A stretch of 64,000 nt of DNA, taken from NCBI RefSeq assembly GCF_050624435.1, contig NC_134535.1:125351731-125415730 (forward strand), in the 5' to 3' direction. The notes beneath the pieces are model-generated. The model saw only the letters and a program-made list of their open reading frames with translations. It made no database searches and was not told the origin of the DNA. The translations under genes and the position numbers were made by a program. Shown piece by piece: positions 10,592 through 23,812 of the stretch (positions are counted from its first letter, which is position 1; each line of letters starts with the position of its first letter). The DNA is from Tenrec ecaudatus (Eukaryota > Chordata > Mammalia > Afrosoricida > Tenrecidae).

Positions 10592-13500
10592 ATGACATCA
10601 CAGAGTCCGCAGATGGAGATAATAACCCTGAATATCAATGGCCGGAACTCAGGCATTAAAAGACTGAGATTAGCAGACTGGCTTAGAAAACACAACTCAT
10701 CAATTTGTTGCCTACAGGAGACACATCTCAAGGCTATGGACAAAAATAGGCTGAGAATCAAAGGCTGGAGAAGGTCCTACCAAGCAAACAGCAACAACAA
10801 AAAAGCAGGGGTTGCAATCCTAATCTCAGATAAAATTGATCTCAAAGTGCAAACCATAAAACGAGATAAGGCGGGACACTATAGAATGCTCAAGGGAATC
10901 GTAGACAATGAACCACTAGGCATTGTAAACATATATTCCCCGAATGAGAGACCAGCGGAATACATCAACCAAACACTCCAAAAGATTAAGAAAGAAATCA
11001 CAGACTCGACAATTATAGTGGGTGACTTCAACACACCACTCACTGAGAAAGATAGATCATAGGGAAAGAAACTTAACAAGGAGACCAGAGAGCTAAACTC
11101 CACAATTAGACAATTTGACCTAATAGATATCTACAGAGCTTTTCACCCCAATACAAAAAATTTCACATTCTTTTCAAGTCCCCATGGCACATATTCAAAG
11201 ATAGACCATATGCTCTGGCATAAGGCAAATCTGCGTAAATTTAAGCGCATTGAAATAATACAGACCTCTCTCTCTCTGACCACTGTGCCATAAGGCTGGA
11301 AATCAACAAAAGGAAGACAAAGAAAATAAGAGCAAACAATTGGAGGATGAATAACTCTCTACTGCAAAAGGAGTGCATACTGGCGCAGATCAGAGATGAA
11401 ATTAGGAAATTTCTAGAAACCAACAAAAATGAGCACACGATGTACCAAAACTTAAGGGACACAGCAAAGGCAATCATCAGAGGAAGTTTCATAGCAATAC
11501 ATGCACACCTGAGAAAGGAAGAGAGACTAATGATTGATATGCTGGCACAAAATTTACAAAAACTAGAGCAGAGTCAGCAGGACAATCCTACTAACAGCAA
11601 AGGAAAAGAAATTATAAAAATCAGGGCTGAGATCCAGGAGAGGGAAAATAAGAAAACTATAGAAAAAATTAATATCACTAAAAGTTGGTTCTTTGAAAGG
11701 ATAATCAAAATCGATAGACCAAAAAAGGAGGGAACAAATTTCAAAAGCAAGAATAAGGGATGAAAGAGGGGTCATTACAACAGACCCTAGTGAAATCAAA
11801 AGGATAGTTACACAGTACTATAAAGGATTGTACTCCAATGAATTCAACAATTTGGAAGACATGGACAAATTCTTGGAAAAACAATCCTTCCCTAGACCAT
11901 CCTCGGTGGACATCAAGAATCTCAACAGACCCATAGCAATAGAAGAAATAGAAAATGTGATCAAGGGATTATCAACAAAAATATCCCCTGGACCAGATGG
12001 CTTCACTGGAGAATTCTAACAAGCATTTTGGGAAGAACTAACACCAATCCTACACAAACTTTTCAAGAACATAGAAAAAGATGGCAAACTCCCGAACTCC
12101 TTCTATGAAGCTAGTATAACTCTGATACCCAAACCAGGCAAGGATACCACAAGAATCGAGAACTACAGGCCAATATCTCTAAGGAACATCGATGCAAACA
12201 TCCTTAACAAAATACTAGTCAACAGAATACAAAAGTATATAAAACAAATAATTCACCATGACCAAGTGGGATTCATACCAGGGATGTAGGGATGGTTCAA
12301 CATATGAAAGACCATTAGTGTTATTCATCACATTGACATGAAAAACTATAAGAATCACATGATAATATCGATAGATGCAGAAAAAGCATTCGACAACATC
12401 CAACACCAATTCATGTTTAAGACACTTGTGAAGACAGGAATGGAAGGAAAGTTTCTCAAGACAATACAAGCTATATATGAAAAACCAACAGCCAACGTAG
12501 TAGTCAATGGAGAAAAAACTAACACAATCCCACTGAAAAAGGGGGCCAGACAAGGATGCCCCTTGCCCCCACTCTTATTTAATATCGTGCTAGAGGTTTT
12601 AGCTAACAGCATAAGGCAAAGAAGAGACATCAAAGGTATTCATCTGGGGAAAGAAGAGGTGAAATTATCGTTATTTGCAGGTGATATGATTTTGTATATG
12701 GAAAATCCCAAAAGTTCCACAAGGGGAGTACTGGAAGCAGAGTGGCAGGATACAAGATCAACAAACAGAAGGCCATCGGACTTATACACATTGGATAAAA
12801 CCACCGAAGAAGAGATCAAAAAGGTGGTACCCCTCACAATGGCCAAATACAAATTGAAATATCTAGGGATATACCTGACTAAAAAAACAAAAGATCTCTC
12901 TGGGGAAAACTACAGAACACTATTATAAGAAACAAAGAGAGACCTCAAAAAATGGAAGAATATTCTATGCTCCTGGATTGGAAGACTCAATATAGTTAAG
13001 ATCAGTTCTACCAAAAGCACTATGTAAGTTTAATGCCATCCTGATACAATTACCCTCATCTGTCTTCAAAGAAATGGAAAAACTGATTACCAAGTTCATA
13101 TGGAGAGGGAAGAAGCCAAGAATTAGCAAAGAACTCCTCAAGAAGAAGGAAACCGTGGGAGAGCTTGCTTTACCTGACTTTAGCACATATTATACAGCCA
13201 CAGTTCTCAAACTTGCACGGTATTGGTACAATGACAGATACTCAGACTAATAGAAAATAACTGAAAACCCAGAAATAAAGTCATCAGCATACAGACAACA
13301 GATCTTTGATAAGGGCTCCAAAAATATCAAATGGGAAGCAGATGCCCTCTTTAACAAGTAGTACTGGAAAAAAATGGATATCTACCTGCAGAAAAATGAA
13401 GCAAGACCCTTAACTCACTCCATGCACAAGAATAAACTCAAGGTGAATCACAGACCTTGATGTTAAACCCCAAAATATTAGGGCCACCAATAAGGGAATT

Positions 13501-14395
13501 GGGACTAACTTGAGAACTTTGACGCAGGGAATACACAGGTATCAGAAATAGGAAAGGACACACACACAGAGGAGGCACAAATTGACAAATGGGATATACT
13601 GAAGATAAAACACTTGTGTACATCGAAAGAATTCACCAAGAGAATAATGAGAGAGTCCATGGACTGGGAAAACATCGTTAGCACTGGGACATCAAACAAA
13701 GGCCTTATTACTAAAATCTACAATACTCTGCTAGCTTCCAAAAAGAGAAAAAACAAACAAACTAATAGCCCACTTGAGAGGTGGGCAAAGGACTTGAACA
13801 GAAGTTTCACTGGGGCAGATCCGAATGGCCAACAAACATATGAGAAAATGTTCCCGATCTTTAACCATAAGAGAAATGCAATTTAAAACAACAATGAGGA
13901 ACCACCTGACACCTTTAAAGGTAGCCCAATTCAAAAAAATCAGAAAGCAACTAGTGTTGGAGGGGCTGTAGGGAGACAGGAACTTTCATCCACAGCTGGT
14001 GGACCTGTAGGTATGTATAGCCACTATGGAAATCAATCTGGCAATATCTAAAACAGATGGAAATTGACCCAGTTACAGTATGACCCAGCAATCCCTCTAC
14101 TGGGCATATACCCAGAAGAGGCAAGAAACAAACCAAGGCCAGACATCTGTGCTCCAATGTTCATTGCGGCACAGTTCACAATTGCAAGGAGCTGGAAGCA
14201 ACCCAAATTTCCATCTACTGACGATTGGATTAAAAAACTGTGGTATATACATACAATGGAGTACTACGCATCACTAAAAAGAAGTGATGAATGTATGAAG
14301 CACATAGCAGCATGGGAAGAACTGGAGGAAATCATGCTAAGTGAAGTAAGTCAGGCACAAAAGGACAAGTACAACATGAGCCTCCTGAGGTAAGT
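10592..14395 (+). pseudogene. L1 ORF2 (endonuclease and reverse transcriptase), broken
   Basis: ORF2p nicks the target DNA and reverse-transcribes L1 RNA there. The start is MTSQSPQMEIITLNING, with the APE-type endonuclease residues N (NING) and E (LQETHL) visible within the first 50 codons; the EN frame stops near 11060. Reverse transcriptase pieces follow: '[13 protein letters not shown]' (about 11977-12016), 'DAEKAFDNIQHQF' (about 12370), 'GARQGCPL' (about 12545) and the catalytic box, which reads FAGD instead of FADD (about 12674), so a catalytic aspartate is lost. The C-terminus (14064-14393) has 'YDPAIPLLGIYPEEA' and 'STDDWIKKLWYIHTMEYYA'. At least six frameshifts or stops make it a pseudogene. 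Confidence 0.9.
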
Positions 14396-15884
14396 ATTTA
14401 AAAAAATGCCAAAGGGTCATAGGGAAAAATCTATTGTATAAAAACAGTTTTTGGGTGAAGACTGTGTAGTATGGAAGAGACCAGACCAAAACCAGGGATG
14501 CACATGGTAGACAACGGTGGAGGAGGTGGGGAAAGGAAAACAAAAGGATGAATATAAGGAAGAAAAGGGGAGTGGGGGCATGGGGCACTAACCCACCCAA
14601 GGGGAGGGTATTGTTTATATCTCCACAGGGAAAGAGGGACCAGACTTCAACCCAGTGCCTAAAGGTGTGAATGGAACATTCCGGCGTGGAGTAGGGAACC
14701 AGTGGACAGGTCTGGGAGGCTGGCCGCAGTACCAAATATTAAGTGGATGCTTGCCCCTCCCCCCAGAAGAATTTGTTTCAAAGGACGACATTGATTTTGC
14801 AGCTCCGGGAGAGGGATATATCTGATCAGAGCACACAGGAGCAGATGAAGGGGGAGGAGGAGACAGTGGAGCACAACCTGGCCCACCAGGCCGTGAGGAT
14901 GATGTTCCTGATTAGAGCAGCCAGTCCACAGAGAGGACAACATGGCTGGCCCGCACTATGAGACATGATGCCCCTCAATGACTCATGGCGCTACAGGGGA
15001 CAACACCGGAGACACAGTGTGGGAATTGCACCTGACCTGATCCCACCACACCGTGGCAAAGCACTGGGGGAGTGCAGCAGAACAGTAAGGGAATGAAGTG
15101 GCGAGGTCCCCAGGGAATGCTGAAAGTGGACTTTGGGCCCAGGGCGTGGTGCCCCAACAGACTGAACTGGAAAACACTCCTAAAGGCCAACAAATGATCC
15201 TTGAACTAACTATAAGCGTTTCTTTCTTGATGTGTTGTGTTTTGTTCTTTGTCAGTGGTTTGTTGTTGTTTTGCTGAATACTGTTGCTTTGTTTTCCTCT
15301 GTCTTGTTTTTGTGCATGTTATTATCTCCACAGGTCTGTCTAAATAAGATAGGCTGGAGGAAAAACAACGGGACCAACAGTTCCGGGGGGACTTGGGATA
15401 GGGGGAGGTGGGGGGTAAGGAAGTGGTGTTAACAAACCCAGGGACAAGTAAAAACATGGGATCCAAATTCGTGGTGAGGTGGGAGTGGCAGACCTGTAGG
15501 GAATGATCAATGGTGAGATAACATAATGAAGAGGAATAGCTGTAACCCAGATGGGGACGGAGCATGATAGTGGGGCAGGAGGAAAGTCAAGGGAAATCGA
15601 GGAAAGATCTAGGAGGCAAAGCGCATTTATAGAGGTCTAGACAAAGACATGTACATATGCAAATATATACATGAGGATGGGGATATAGAACTATGTGCCT
15701 ATATTTATAGGTTTAGTATTAAGGTGGCGGAAGGACCTTGGGCCTCTACTCAAGCACTCCCTCAATGCATGAATACTTTCTTTTATTAAATTTGCACTCT
15801 ATGATGCTTACCCTCCCGACACAACTGCTGAAGCCAAAGCGGGTGAACAAGCAAATGTGGTGAAGAAAGCTGATGTTTCCTAGT

Positions 15885-17740
15885 TACTGAGTTAAATAAT
15901 TCCTTCTTTTTGTGTGCAATTTGCTTGGGAGGCAAAAGTTTTAAAAGAACACATTCCTAAGTGTAATGAGTGTGCTAATTTGAAATTTCATAGAAAATTA
16001 CAAAAGATTTTCTGCTTATGAAAGAGTGCTAAAAGTCGCCTGCTAGTGTGATCAAAGACTTATTAGCAATAAAAACCGCGATCAGAGGGGAAGACTGTAT
16101 CAAAGCTTCAGTTCTGAGCTCCCAGTTTTCAGAAGCCTACTGATGACATTGAAAGCTGGAATTCATTTGCTGAGTCCCCATATACAGTTCAATGAATGCC
16201 TTATGCCCTTTGATCAGGATATGGGTTGTCTTTCTCCCAGACAAAGTGCATTGGAATGTGGATTATTATAGATATAGTTATGGTAAAAATTAACACCTAA
16301 TCATTTGTTTTCCTTTTAATCTATTTTTAAAATTTTCTAGTTTTTATTACGTTCTACTGTCTTTTGGATTGAGGTTCTTTTGTGCTTTATTCTGCTATAG
16401 CTGATGTTTTTTGTTTTATTCATTTGTTGTTTTTTTGGACTGGAATCAATTTCTTTTCATAAGTGTCAGGATAGGTAAATCTATTGAGACAGCAAATAGA
16501 TGAATAGTTTTTCAGGATTATGACCAGAGAAGTTGAGGGAAAAGAAGTAGACAGTAACAATGAAAACAAGAAATAAGAAAGTATTTTAAAATTGATTGGG
16601 ATGATGAATGCACAATTCTTTTAAAAATACTCAAATAATGAATTGTAGGATACCTGAGTTATATGCCAATAAGGATTAAAAAATAAAACATGCTAAAAGG
16701 TTTTTATTTCATGAATGAGGTGTCTGCTTATCTTTTGAGTTGAGAAATTATGTTGTTGTTTCCACTTATGTTTTTTTGTCTGATATTGGAAAGTAGCACA
16801 TGGATTTATGTTATAATTTTATTAGTTTTAATTTTAGTTGTTAAACTAGGATGCAACTTTGTTTCTTTTAAACCTGACAGCAAAAATGACAGTAAATTTA
16901 CCAAGAGTTACTATGCTTACCCATAAAGTTTAATACAGAAATTAAATAATTCATAATTTGACATATAAGGTATCATTTAAAGATTACTATGTGGTTTATT
17001 TAAAGTTTACTCTTAAAAATAAGAGTAATCATATATATTTATTCTGATTTTTTAAACAATTTTTAAAACAATTTTAACAACTTTTATAATTAATTCCTAT
17101 TACATTTTTTACTTTTAAAAGATATTTTATAAGTGAATTATAGCCTTATTAAATATTGTTATCCACCGTTTAAAAGAGATAAGCAGCAATTCTGGGTAGG
17201 GCTACAGGTGCCATTCTGAATAGCTGCTTCCACCAAGGTAAAGAGCTGGGAGCAGCCAACCTAGATAAAGCTGAAAGGGCTAGAAGAAGAGGATATGAGT
17301 TGCAAGGAAAGAAGTAACAGGGGGCTGAGAGAAAAACCAAACAAAGTACTGTTTAAAATAATCAATGCTCTAACCACCCCCTAAGAACTTATTAGTCACC
17401 AAGGTAACAATAGTTAAAAACCCGATGTCGCCTGTGCAATCTCGGAAGAACTAAGACCAGTTCATTCTCACCTGAGAGGGACACCAGTAAATAGGAAACT
17501 TAAGTTTACCCAACCAAAAGCCAGAGGTAGATGATGGTAGACAGCTTACCCTGAGATCACAGTACAAGATCACATCGTGGAGCCCAAATCATTAGATTTT
17601 AGGTAGTGCTTTTTATTATATTTGCTATCGTGTTGCTATTGAATGCCTTTGAATTTTGTGAATTTAAAACTGTCCCTGGGTATGTGTAAGCTGTTATACT
17701 TGTTGTTTTGTGATGTATACTTTTTTTATTTGTTTAAAAT
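15885..17740. other. Long AT-rich stretch without recognised features
   Basis: No sustained reading frame, no splice-framed exon and no repeat family that I can identify. The base composition is very AT-rich around 16290-17160. Confidence 0.5.
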
Positions 17741-18560
17741 AGTGTTTTTGGTAAGTACCTCACACACCATGCAATTTAATCTATCAAACATATTACAAAG
17801 AGGGGTGCAATCATCACCACAATCAATTTCAGGACATTTTCTTCTCAGACTCATTGCTAGCTCCCCTATCCTGCCCCCAGCTCCCCACCCCTTCCTCCTC
17901 TGCCATGCTCCCAGGCAGTTATTAATCAAGTTACTGTCTCTACAGATCTATTTACCTGGAATTCACATAAAATCATACAAGACACAAATACAGAAGCAAA
18001 CAAATAAATAAAACCCAACAATGATTATAGAAAAACCTTCATAGAAAAGAAAGCAGAAAATATTAAAAACTGAAACAACATTAAAATGGGTAAAAAGGCA
18101 GATAAAATCAAATAGTATTATATTTTAATCTAACTGCATCTAGCTGCATCTGCTACAATTGACTTTGCAATGCTCTTTGTCTGGTGGCAAGGTTATTCAC
18201 AGCCCTGTACTGTGGTCAGAGGCTTAATTCAAGTGAAGACCCTACAAATCGGTCCTTCCACTGTCATCCATACCTCTCTGCAAACCAGGTGTTCATAATT
18301 TAAGCTCTGAGACCATTCCCTCCTTTGGATTTGGATTTTATATTGACAATCCTTAGACCACACAGACTGTGTGCATCTTCCATGTGGCCTTGGTTGCTTT
18401 TGTAAAGACAAGCTTTTAAGACTGTAGGCACCATCTGGTTTCTTCAACACACATTTGCTATAGAGGGTGAACGGGACCATGTCATAAGAACTAATTGTTC
18501 TTAGATTGAGGTTAAAATTAAGTGTGAGTCCCAAATCCATCCATATATCAATGGCTTATA
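17740..18560 (-). mobile_element. Old L1 3' UTR relic
   Basis: On the minus strand it has the L1 3'-end order: 'gcaatcatcaccacaatcaa' and 'ttattaatcaagttactgtc' boxes near 17810-17940, then the 'cttttaagactgtaggcacc' and 'catttgctatagagggtga' boxes near 18410-18470. The same boxes recur at 19390-20130 and 22560-22770. It is diverged and non-coding. Confidence 0.65.
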
Positions 18561-19389
18561 TATGTCTCTGATTCACTATTGAGACACCGTTATTATTTCA
18601 TGATAGAGAACATTATATATCATCCCCTCGTGGCATAAGGTAATTTTATTGAGAGTGCCATTAATTTAGCCAATGATATAGATTTTAAAAACACTGTTGA
18701 GAGAAGAAAATTATACAAGTATAGATCAGCTTCTGATTACAATACATGAATTGTTGAGTGGACCCCTTTTACACAAACAAGGGGGGTTGTTGATAGGACA
18801 AAACTTTCAATAACACTCATTCACAAAGGCAGAACCATGTCACTGCCTACCATGTCTACCAGACTGATAATACATGGCACAAGAAAGCACGGAGAGTGTT
18901 AAAATAGTAAATATAATGTTAGTCCCAGGCCACCTTTCAGTGGGCACCTGCAAAACATAAGATACAAACTAAAAGTCCAATGGCTGCCAATTCCACAACC
19001 TTGGGGTAGCAGTCATTTGTGTCTTCTTCCCCCCACCCCCACATATTGTTATTTCTTAAGCTTGAAATATTTCAAACTATTACTTCTTTATAACTGGTAT
19101 TCCAACTTATTTCGTCACACCACGGCACCCAATTGTAACCAATGAATCAGTCCCAAGAGCAAATACAGATTAAATATCCACAAATGGAGATAACGAAATC
19201 AGAGAACATTTAGAGAGGGGGCTTAAGAAGATCCTGCTGTACAACATGCACCTGCCCTATTATGAAAACCCATCCTCTAAGGCTAATTCTACCATGAGTA
19301 AACAAACATCAAGCCCCTTTATAAACTTTCCCTGTTCGTTTGCTCCAAGAGACATGGTTTGCTTTGCCTCCGTGCCCTCTCCGTGTCTC
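18561..19389. other. Unassigned stretch between two old L1 relics
   Basis: No reading frame or named repeat recognised. It may be further diverged L1 3' UTR, but I cannot show it. Confidence 0.4.
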
Positions 19390-20130
19390 CCTTGCAAGGT
19401 GCTTTTTATTTTATTTTTCAATCCATTTTATTAGGACATAATCCAGGCATTATACATAGTCCAGACATTCAATAGTTCAATCATATCAAGCAGTGTCATA
19501 CAATCACTACCACAATCATGTTCAAAACATTATCTGCCTTCTTGAATCCCTTGATATCAGTTCCCCTTTACCCGCCCAGCCCACCTCTCATGCCACACCT
19601 CTCATGAACCATTCCTCTAGTTATTGTCTCTGTAGATTCTCCCAACATGGATTTCATATACTATATATATATGTATATATATATACATACACATAACACA
19701 GTCAAGAATGCTACCAATAATAAAAAATACATTAGAGATAAATCCTAATTTGAAAACAAAAACCAAACTATTAAAAACCAGGTCAAGCTAAAAGTGATCA
19801 AAAGGGAGGTCAAGGTTTTAACCATTCAAGCCTGATGTGCCATTTTAATCTACTATAATCAGCTCTACAACACTCTCCGATAACCAGGTTATTCTCATCC
19901 CTCATTTACGGTCAGAGGGAAATCACCAGATGCTTATTTCATGTGGAGAGCCTGCAAGCGTCTTTTGGACTGCCACTGTCATCCATAGCCTTGGCGCTCT
20001 TTATTTTAATAAACTTCTTTGCTTGTGTGGCAAGCCTGACTCCATGCTTTGTAGTTCTGACTGAACATGGAAAAGAGCCTTCAGATGGAAGACAGTCTAG
20101 TAACAGCATCGCAACAGTTTCTGTAACATA
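19390..20130 (-). mobile_element. Old L1 3' end relic
   Basis: The L1 3' terminus in reverse ('caatccattttattaggaca') is followed by 'catacaatcactaccacaat', 'cctcatgaacc'-like and 'agttattgtctctgtagatt' boxes, then at 19840-20060 the 'accaggttattctcatccct' and 'catccatagcc' boxes shared with 18200-18280. A TA-rich run lies at 19662-19690. Confidence 0.65.
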
Positions 20131-20139
20131 GGTGTTATG

Positions 20140-20323
20140 AGACTCACTAACCCACTACGATCAAGTTGATTCTGACACATGGTGGCCCTGTAAGACCAAG
20201 GAGAACTACTCTCGAGGGTTTCTGAGACTAACTCAGGCAGCGTAGCTGGTGGACTTAAACTGCCACATATTCTGGTTACGAGCCCACTGCTTACCACATA
20301 GGCTTAGCCACCAGGGCTCCTTT
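20140..20323 (-). mobile_element. AfroSINE
   Basis: Full-length-looking minus copy: the tail box 'gatcaagttgattctgacac' at the left, 'ggtggacttaaactgcca' in the middle and the promoter end 'gccaccagggctcc' at 20310-20323. Confidence 0.85.
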
Positions 20324-20796
20324 GGGTATCATGGAAGGAGTGATACAACAATATTCTCATTCATAAACCCCACTATCCATCATACTTTTCCTAATACATG
20401 CCCTTTGTAATTGCACCACTATGTCCTCTCAGTTTAATTGTATTGCCCTTTACCTTTTCCTGGGCAGGATTAAGTATGATGTGTATTAAGCACCAGTGTC
20501 CAATAATCCAAATAAAGTTTATCCATACCAATGAAAATGGCCTCTTCTTTCCTATTGGAGTTAGACCAAGAGATCCTGGCCTACCTGTCTCACACAGAAT
20601 TGTAATTTTCCCCCTTTATTTTGAACAAGTGAAATCCAGACTGGCTCTGAAGGGATCGTAGACTTCTTTGTGGGTGTTCGCATCAGATTTTAAATTGAGA
20701 TTAAGATAAAATGAGCAAATCTGTAATGATACTTTTAATCATGTGAAAAGTTGGTGGGGAAGCTGAGCCACCTAAATTTTTATAAAATAAAACCCA

Positions 20797-20926
20797 CTTC
20801 CGTTAAATTGATTCAGGTTCACAGGGAACCTGTATAGGGCTCCAGGGGTTCCTTGCCATGGAGCAGCTGGTGAGTTTGAACTGCTGACCTTGTTAGCAGC
20901 CCAATTCAAAGTGTCACCAGGGCCCC
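20797..20926 (-). mobile_element. AfroSINE, internally shortened
   Basis: The reverse-strand tail 'cgttaaattgattcaggttc' is followed by 'gtgagtttgaactgctgacc' and the end 'gtcaccagggcccc'. The central part is shortened relative to the copy at 20140-20323. Confidence 0.8.
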
Positions 20927-21657
20927 TTCAATCTTTTATAGCTATCAATTGAAATTTAGTAGCTATTATATCTGTCTCATTTTTCATGCCATGAAAAAAA
21001 TTATTAGGATGAAGTTTGGAATTCTCTTATTGCACCACACCAGGAACATGTTCTTCCCTTTGGTTTCTCCCATTTATTTTTTCAACTGTTTTATTGGAAA
21101 GTAATTTGCATATCCTATAATTTAATAGTTCAATCATTCAATCATATCGCGGAGAATTGCACAATCACCCCATATCAATTTTAGAACTTTCCCCTTCCCC
21201 CATGAATAATTGTCCCCAAGATGATTCAGGCAATCACAATTCACACTAGCGCTCACTCCCCTCCTGGCTTTATTAGTTACTCCCCAAATCCCCCTTCCCT
21301 CCCTATCTCCCCCATCCCACCTACACCGTGTTCCCTATATCCCTCTATACCATAATTATCGTTACACATCCACTCCTCCTATGCCTCACAGCTGGGAGAC
21401 CCAACAGAAAAGAATAGAAAACAAAATCGCACTAAGGTGGTAAGGGTAGAAACATAATAGTATACAGACAAAAATACTAATAATGCATAAGACGGAATAA
21501 TCAAAAAGGGCCAGGGAAGAAATTTCTCTCATGAAACCAATAAGAGATTATTGCACCAGAAACAAATTCAGATCGCATCTAGAGGGTGGTCAACTGACCA
21601 AGTGTTGTGTTCAATCCAGCATAATCAAGATTACAATGATCTCTGCCTGATAGTGAT

Positions 21658-22143
21658 TGTGTTAGTCTGGGTACTTTAGAAAAACAAGTGCACAGACACT
21701 CATATGTAGAAGAGAGAGTTTTATATAAAGGCTAAGTGTGCCTGAAGAAAACATCCCAACCCAGTGCTGCCCAAGCCCACAAGTTCAACATTAACCCATG
21801 TGTCCAACACCAATCCACAAAGTCCTCCTCCATCTCACAAAACACACAGTGATGCCGACTGCAGGAGGAAAGCTGAGTCAGTGAATGTGTAAGCATCTCC
21901 ACACGGCTGCTCCAGCACCCAGGGCTGCATTGGGGTAGGTCCTTGGGATGTCTTGCAAGAAATGAGCTTTACCAGCTGAAGAGGGAACTGGCTAAGGCTA
22001 TCGCACCCTGGCCCGACCATCACAAAGCAAGAGACCCGAGAACTAGAAAGGTGAGGCTCACTGAGCTATTTGTCTCTCTGCCTTTCAATTAACCCCACAT
22101 GCGTTTATCAGGCAGGTTAGCACAATGAACTTTAACTAACTCA
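21658..22143 (+). mobile_element. Solo LTR inserted in an L1 3' UTR
   Basis: It starts 'tgtgttagtctgggtac' and ends 'ctttaactaactca' (TG...CA). The flanks are gtgat (21653-21657) and gtgag (22144-22148), a 5-bp target duplication with one mismatch. It is collinear with the copy at 4652-5163 over its whole length. No internal retroviral sequence remains, so it is a recombined solo LTR. Confidence 0.8.
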
Positions 22144-22260
22144 GTGAGAATAATCTCAACTTCTGCCTGTGGCTAGAGCAGATCTGCCAGTGGCTCAGTC
22201 TGAGCAGCTACTCTACAGATGCGTTTTGGGCTTCCCCCATCTTCTGCAGCCTTCCATAAA

Positions 22261-22276
22261 ATTGGGTGTTCGTAAT
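22261..22276. repeat. Target site duplication of the U1 retrocopy (left)
   Basis: attgggtgttcgtaat, repeated at 22439-22454 with one substitution (fourth-block g to t). The last two bases overlap the first two of U1, so the exact edge is ambiguous. Confidence 0.85.
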
Positions 22277-22430
22277 ACTTACCTGGCAGGGGAGATACCA
22301 TGATCACGAAGGTGGTTTTCCCAGGGCGAGGCTTATCCATTGCACTCCGGATGTGCTGACCCCTGCGATTTCCCCAAATGTGGACTGCATAATTTGTGGT
22401 AGTGGGGGACTGCGTTCGTGCTCTCCCCTG
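22275..22430 (+). pseudogene. RNU1 pseudogene: U1 snRNA retropseudogene
   Basis: This is a 156-nt copy of U1 spliceosomal RNA. The 5' end ATACTTACCTG, which in the functional RNA pairs with 5' splice sites, is intact. Stem-loops I and II ('ggagataccatgatcacgaa', 'ggcttatccattgcactccg'), the Sm site (aatttgtgg) and the last hairpin ending in CCCCTG follow. Compared with the 164-nt RNA, eight bases are missing after 'aaatgtgg', which removes most of the 3' arm of stem-loop III. A run of nine A follows at 22431-22439, and a 16-bp direct repeat with one mismatch flanks it (22261-22276 and 22439-22454). It is therefore an L1-mediated retrocopy, not an expressed U1 gene; no U1-type promoter element was recognised upstream. 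Confidence 0.95.
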
Positions 22431-23812
22431 AAAAAAAAATTGTGTGTTCGTAATTTTTGCTCTGATGCGATACTCCTCACCACAATCGAGTTTTGTAGTT
22501 GTCACTTTTGGACCACCCAAGCTGATGAGCTTTTTCCATGTGGACTGAGTTGACTCCTCACTTAGATGGCTGCTTGTTTGAATATAAGCCTTTAAGACCC
22601 CAGGCATTATTCTAGTTGATAGCTGAGTACCATGCTTTCTTCACCACACTTTGCTGTAGCACCCTTATCTTCAGTGATCATTCCATGAAGGTGAGTATTG
22701 AGTGGGGCCATGATGTCAGAACTGATTGCTCTGAAGTTGGGGGTTAGGATTTAGTGTGAGCCCAATATCCATTCCCAGATCTATGTCCTTATTTAACTTA
22801 TTTATTTTGTATTTAATTAATTTGCCGTAGTTTGGGAGCCAGTTTATACGTTCTATCTCTCTATCGTTCAATTATGTCAAACCTAATTGCATAATTTCTT
22901 GCATACTTGTACAAATTTTCCTAAACATACTTTTCCTTCCTGGACTTCTTGGAATTCTCTCCTTCTTGTCTCCCCCACCCCTCAGAAACCCCATTCCCCC
23001 AAACCCTTGTTGTATTTTCTTTCCCAGTAGAATCAACCTCCCTGGCTTTCATTTTCCGGGAAATAAGAAAACAAAGAACACAGCTTCAAGAGGGTGAACC
23101 CCAATGGCGATGCACCTCTGAGATACACTCTAAGGCTAACAAGCATACGCATAATATAGCAGGGTGGCCATCAAAGGGTTGCCAGGATAATACATATTTT
23201 ATTGTAGTATACTGACGTTCATGTAAAGACCTTGTTTGCTTGCCAACCAACAGTATACCACTCTTAGTACAGGTATTTTCTTCTACCTCCGATACCATGT
23301 GTTTTCCAGCTTAAGTCCTCAGGTTACAAGTGTGTCTGGGGTAGAGTCCAGTTCATCCCATGGGGTTGTCTGCACCTCACTGATAGAGCCTCAGGAGCAT
23401 GACTGCCCCCCGGAGATCCAGAACTCAGTGCCACAGTGTTCTGTGGTACCCGGCCTGTGTTCCCTGGTTACCTCTAGATGCCCTATGTCAGTTCAATGTC
23501 ACTAAAGACCCTCCCTACCTAGTGATCCCCAAAGCATCCTCAGTCTCTCTTCCCCACACGTGGTTGTCAACCCTCCCTCTCCCACCCTAACAGACATATA
23601 CCTATGTTCACCCAAACTCGACCATTCCTTCTCTCCTCTCCAGCACTGCCCCACCCACTAGTAAGCCTCATCTCTCTGACAGGGCTGCTTCCCTCTCTGG
23701 GGTACCTCCTCCCAGATCCACATGGCTACCATTCAGCAGACAGCATCCACCCCCCTCTCCCCTAGCCATTTGATCCCAGATGTTGTGAGGCACCCTCCAG
23801 CCAAGTTACCTA

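Larger units (their letters stand above)
10360..15880 (+). mobile_element. L1 retrotransposon, truncated at both ends, with broken ORF2
   Basis: It starts in the last codons of ORF1, passes the ORF1-ORF2 spacer (with an AC repeat), carries ORF2 at about 10592-14395 and a 3' UTR from 14400, and stops at about 15875 without the 3' terminal segment or a poly(A). It lies immediately downstream of another plus-strand L1 3' end. Loss of both termini means it was cut by later deletions or rearrangement. Confidence 0.85.

Noticed and set aside
12215-12553. Minus-strand open frame of 112 codons
   Set aside because: Antisense to the L1 reverse transcriptase region.
22275-22430. A functional U1 snRNA gene
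   Set aside because: The 8-base loss in stem-loop III, the A tail and the flanking direct repeat show a retrocopy.
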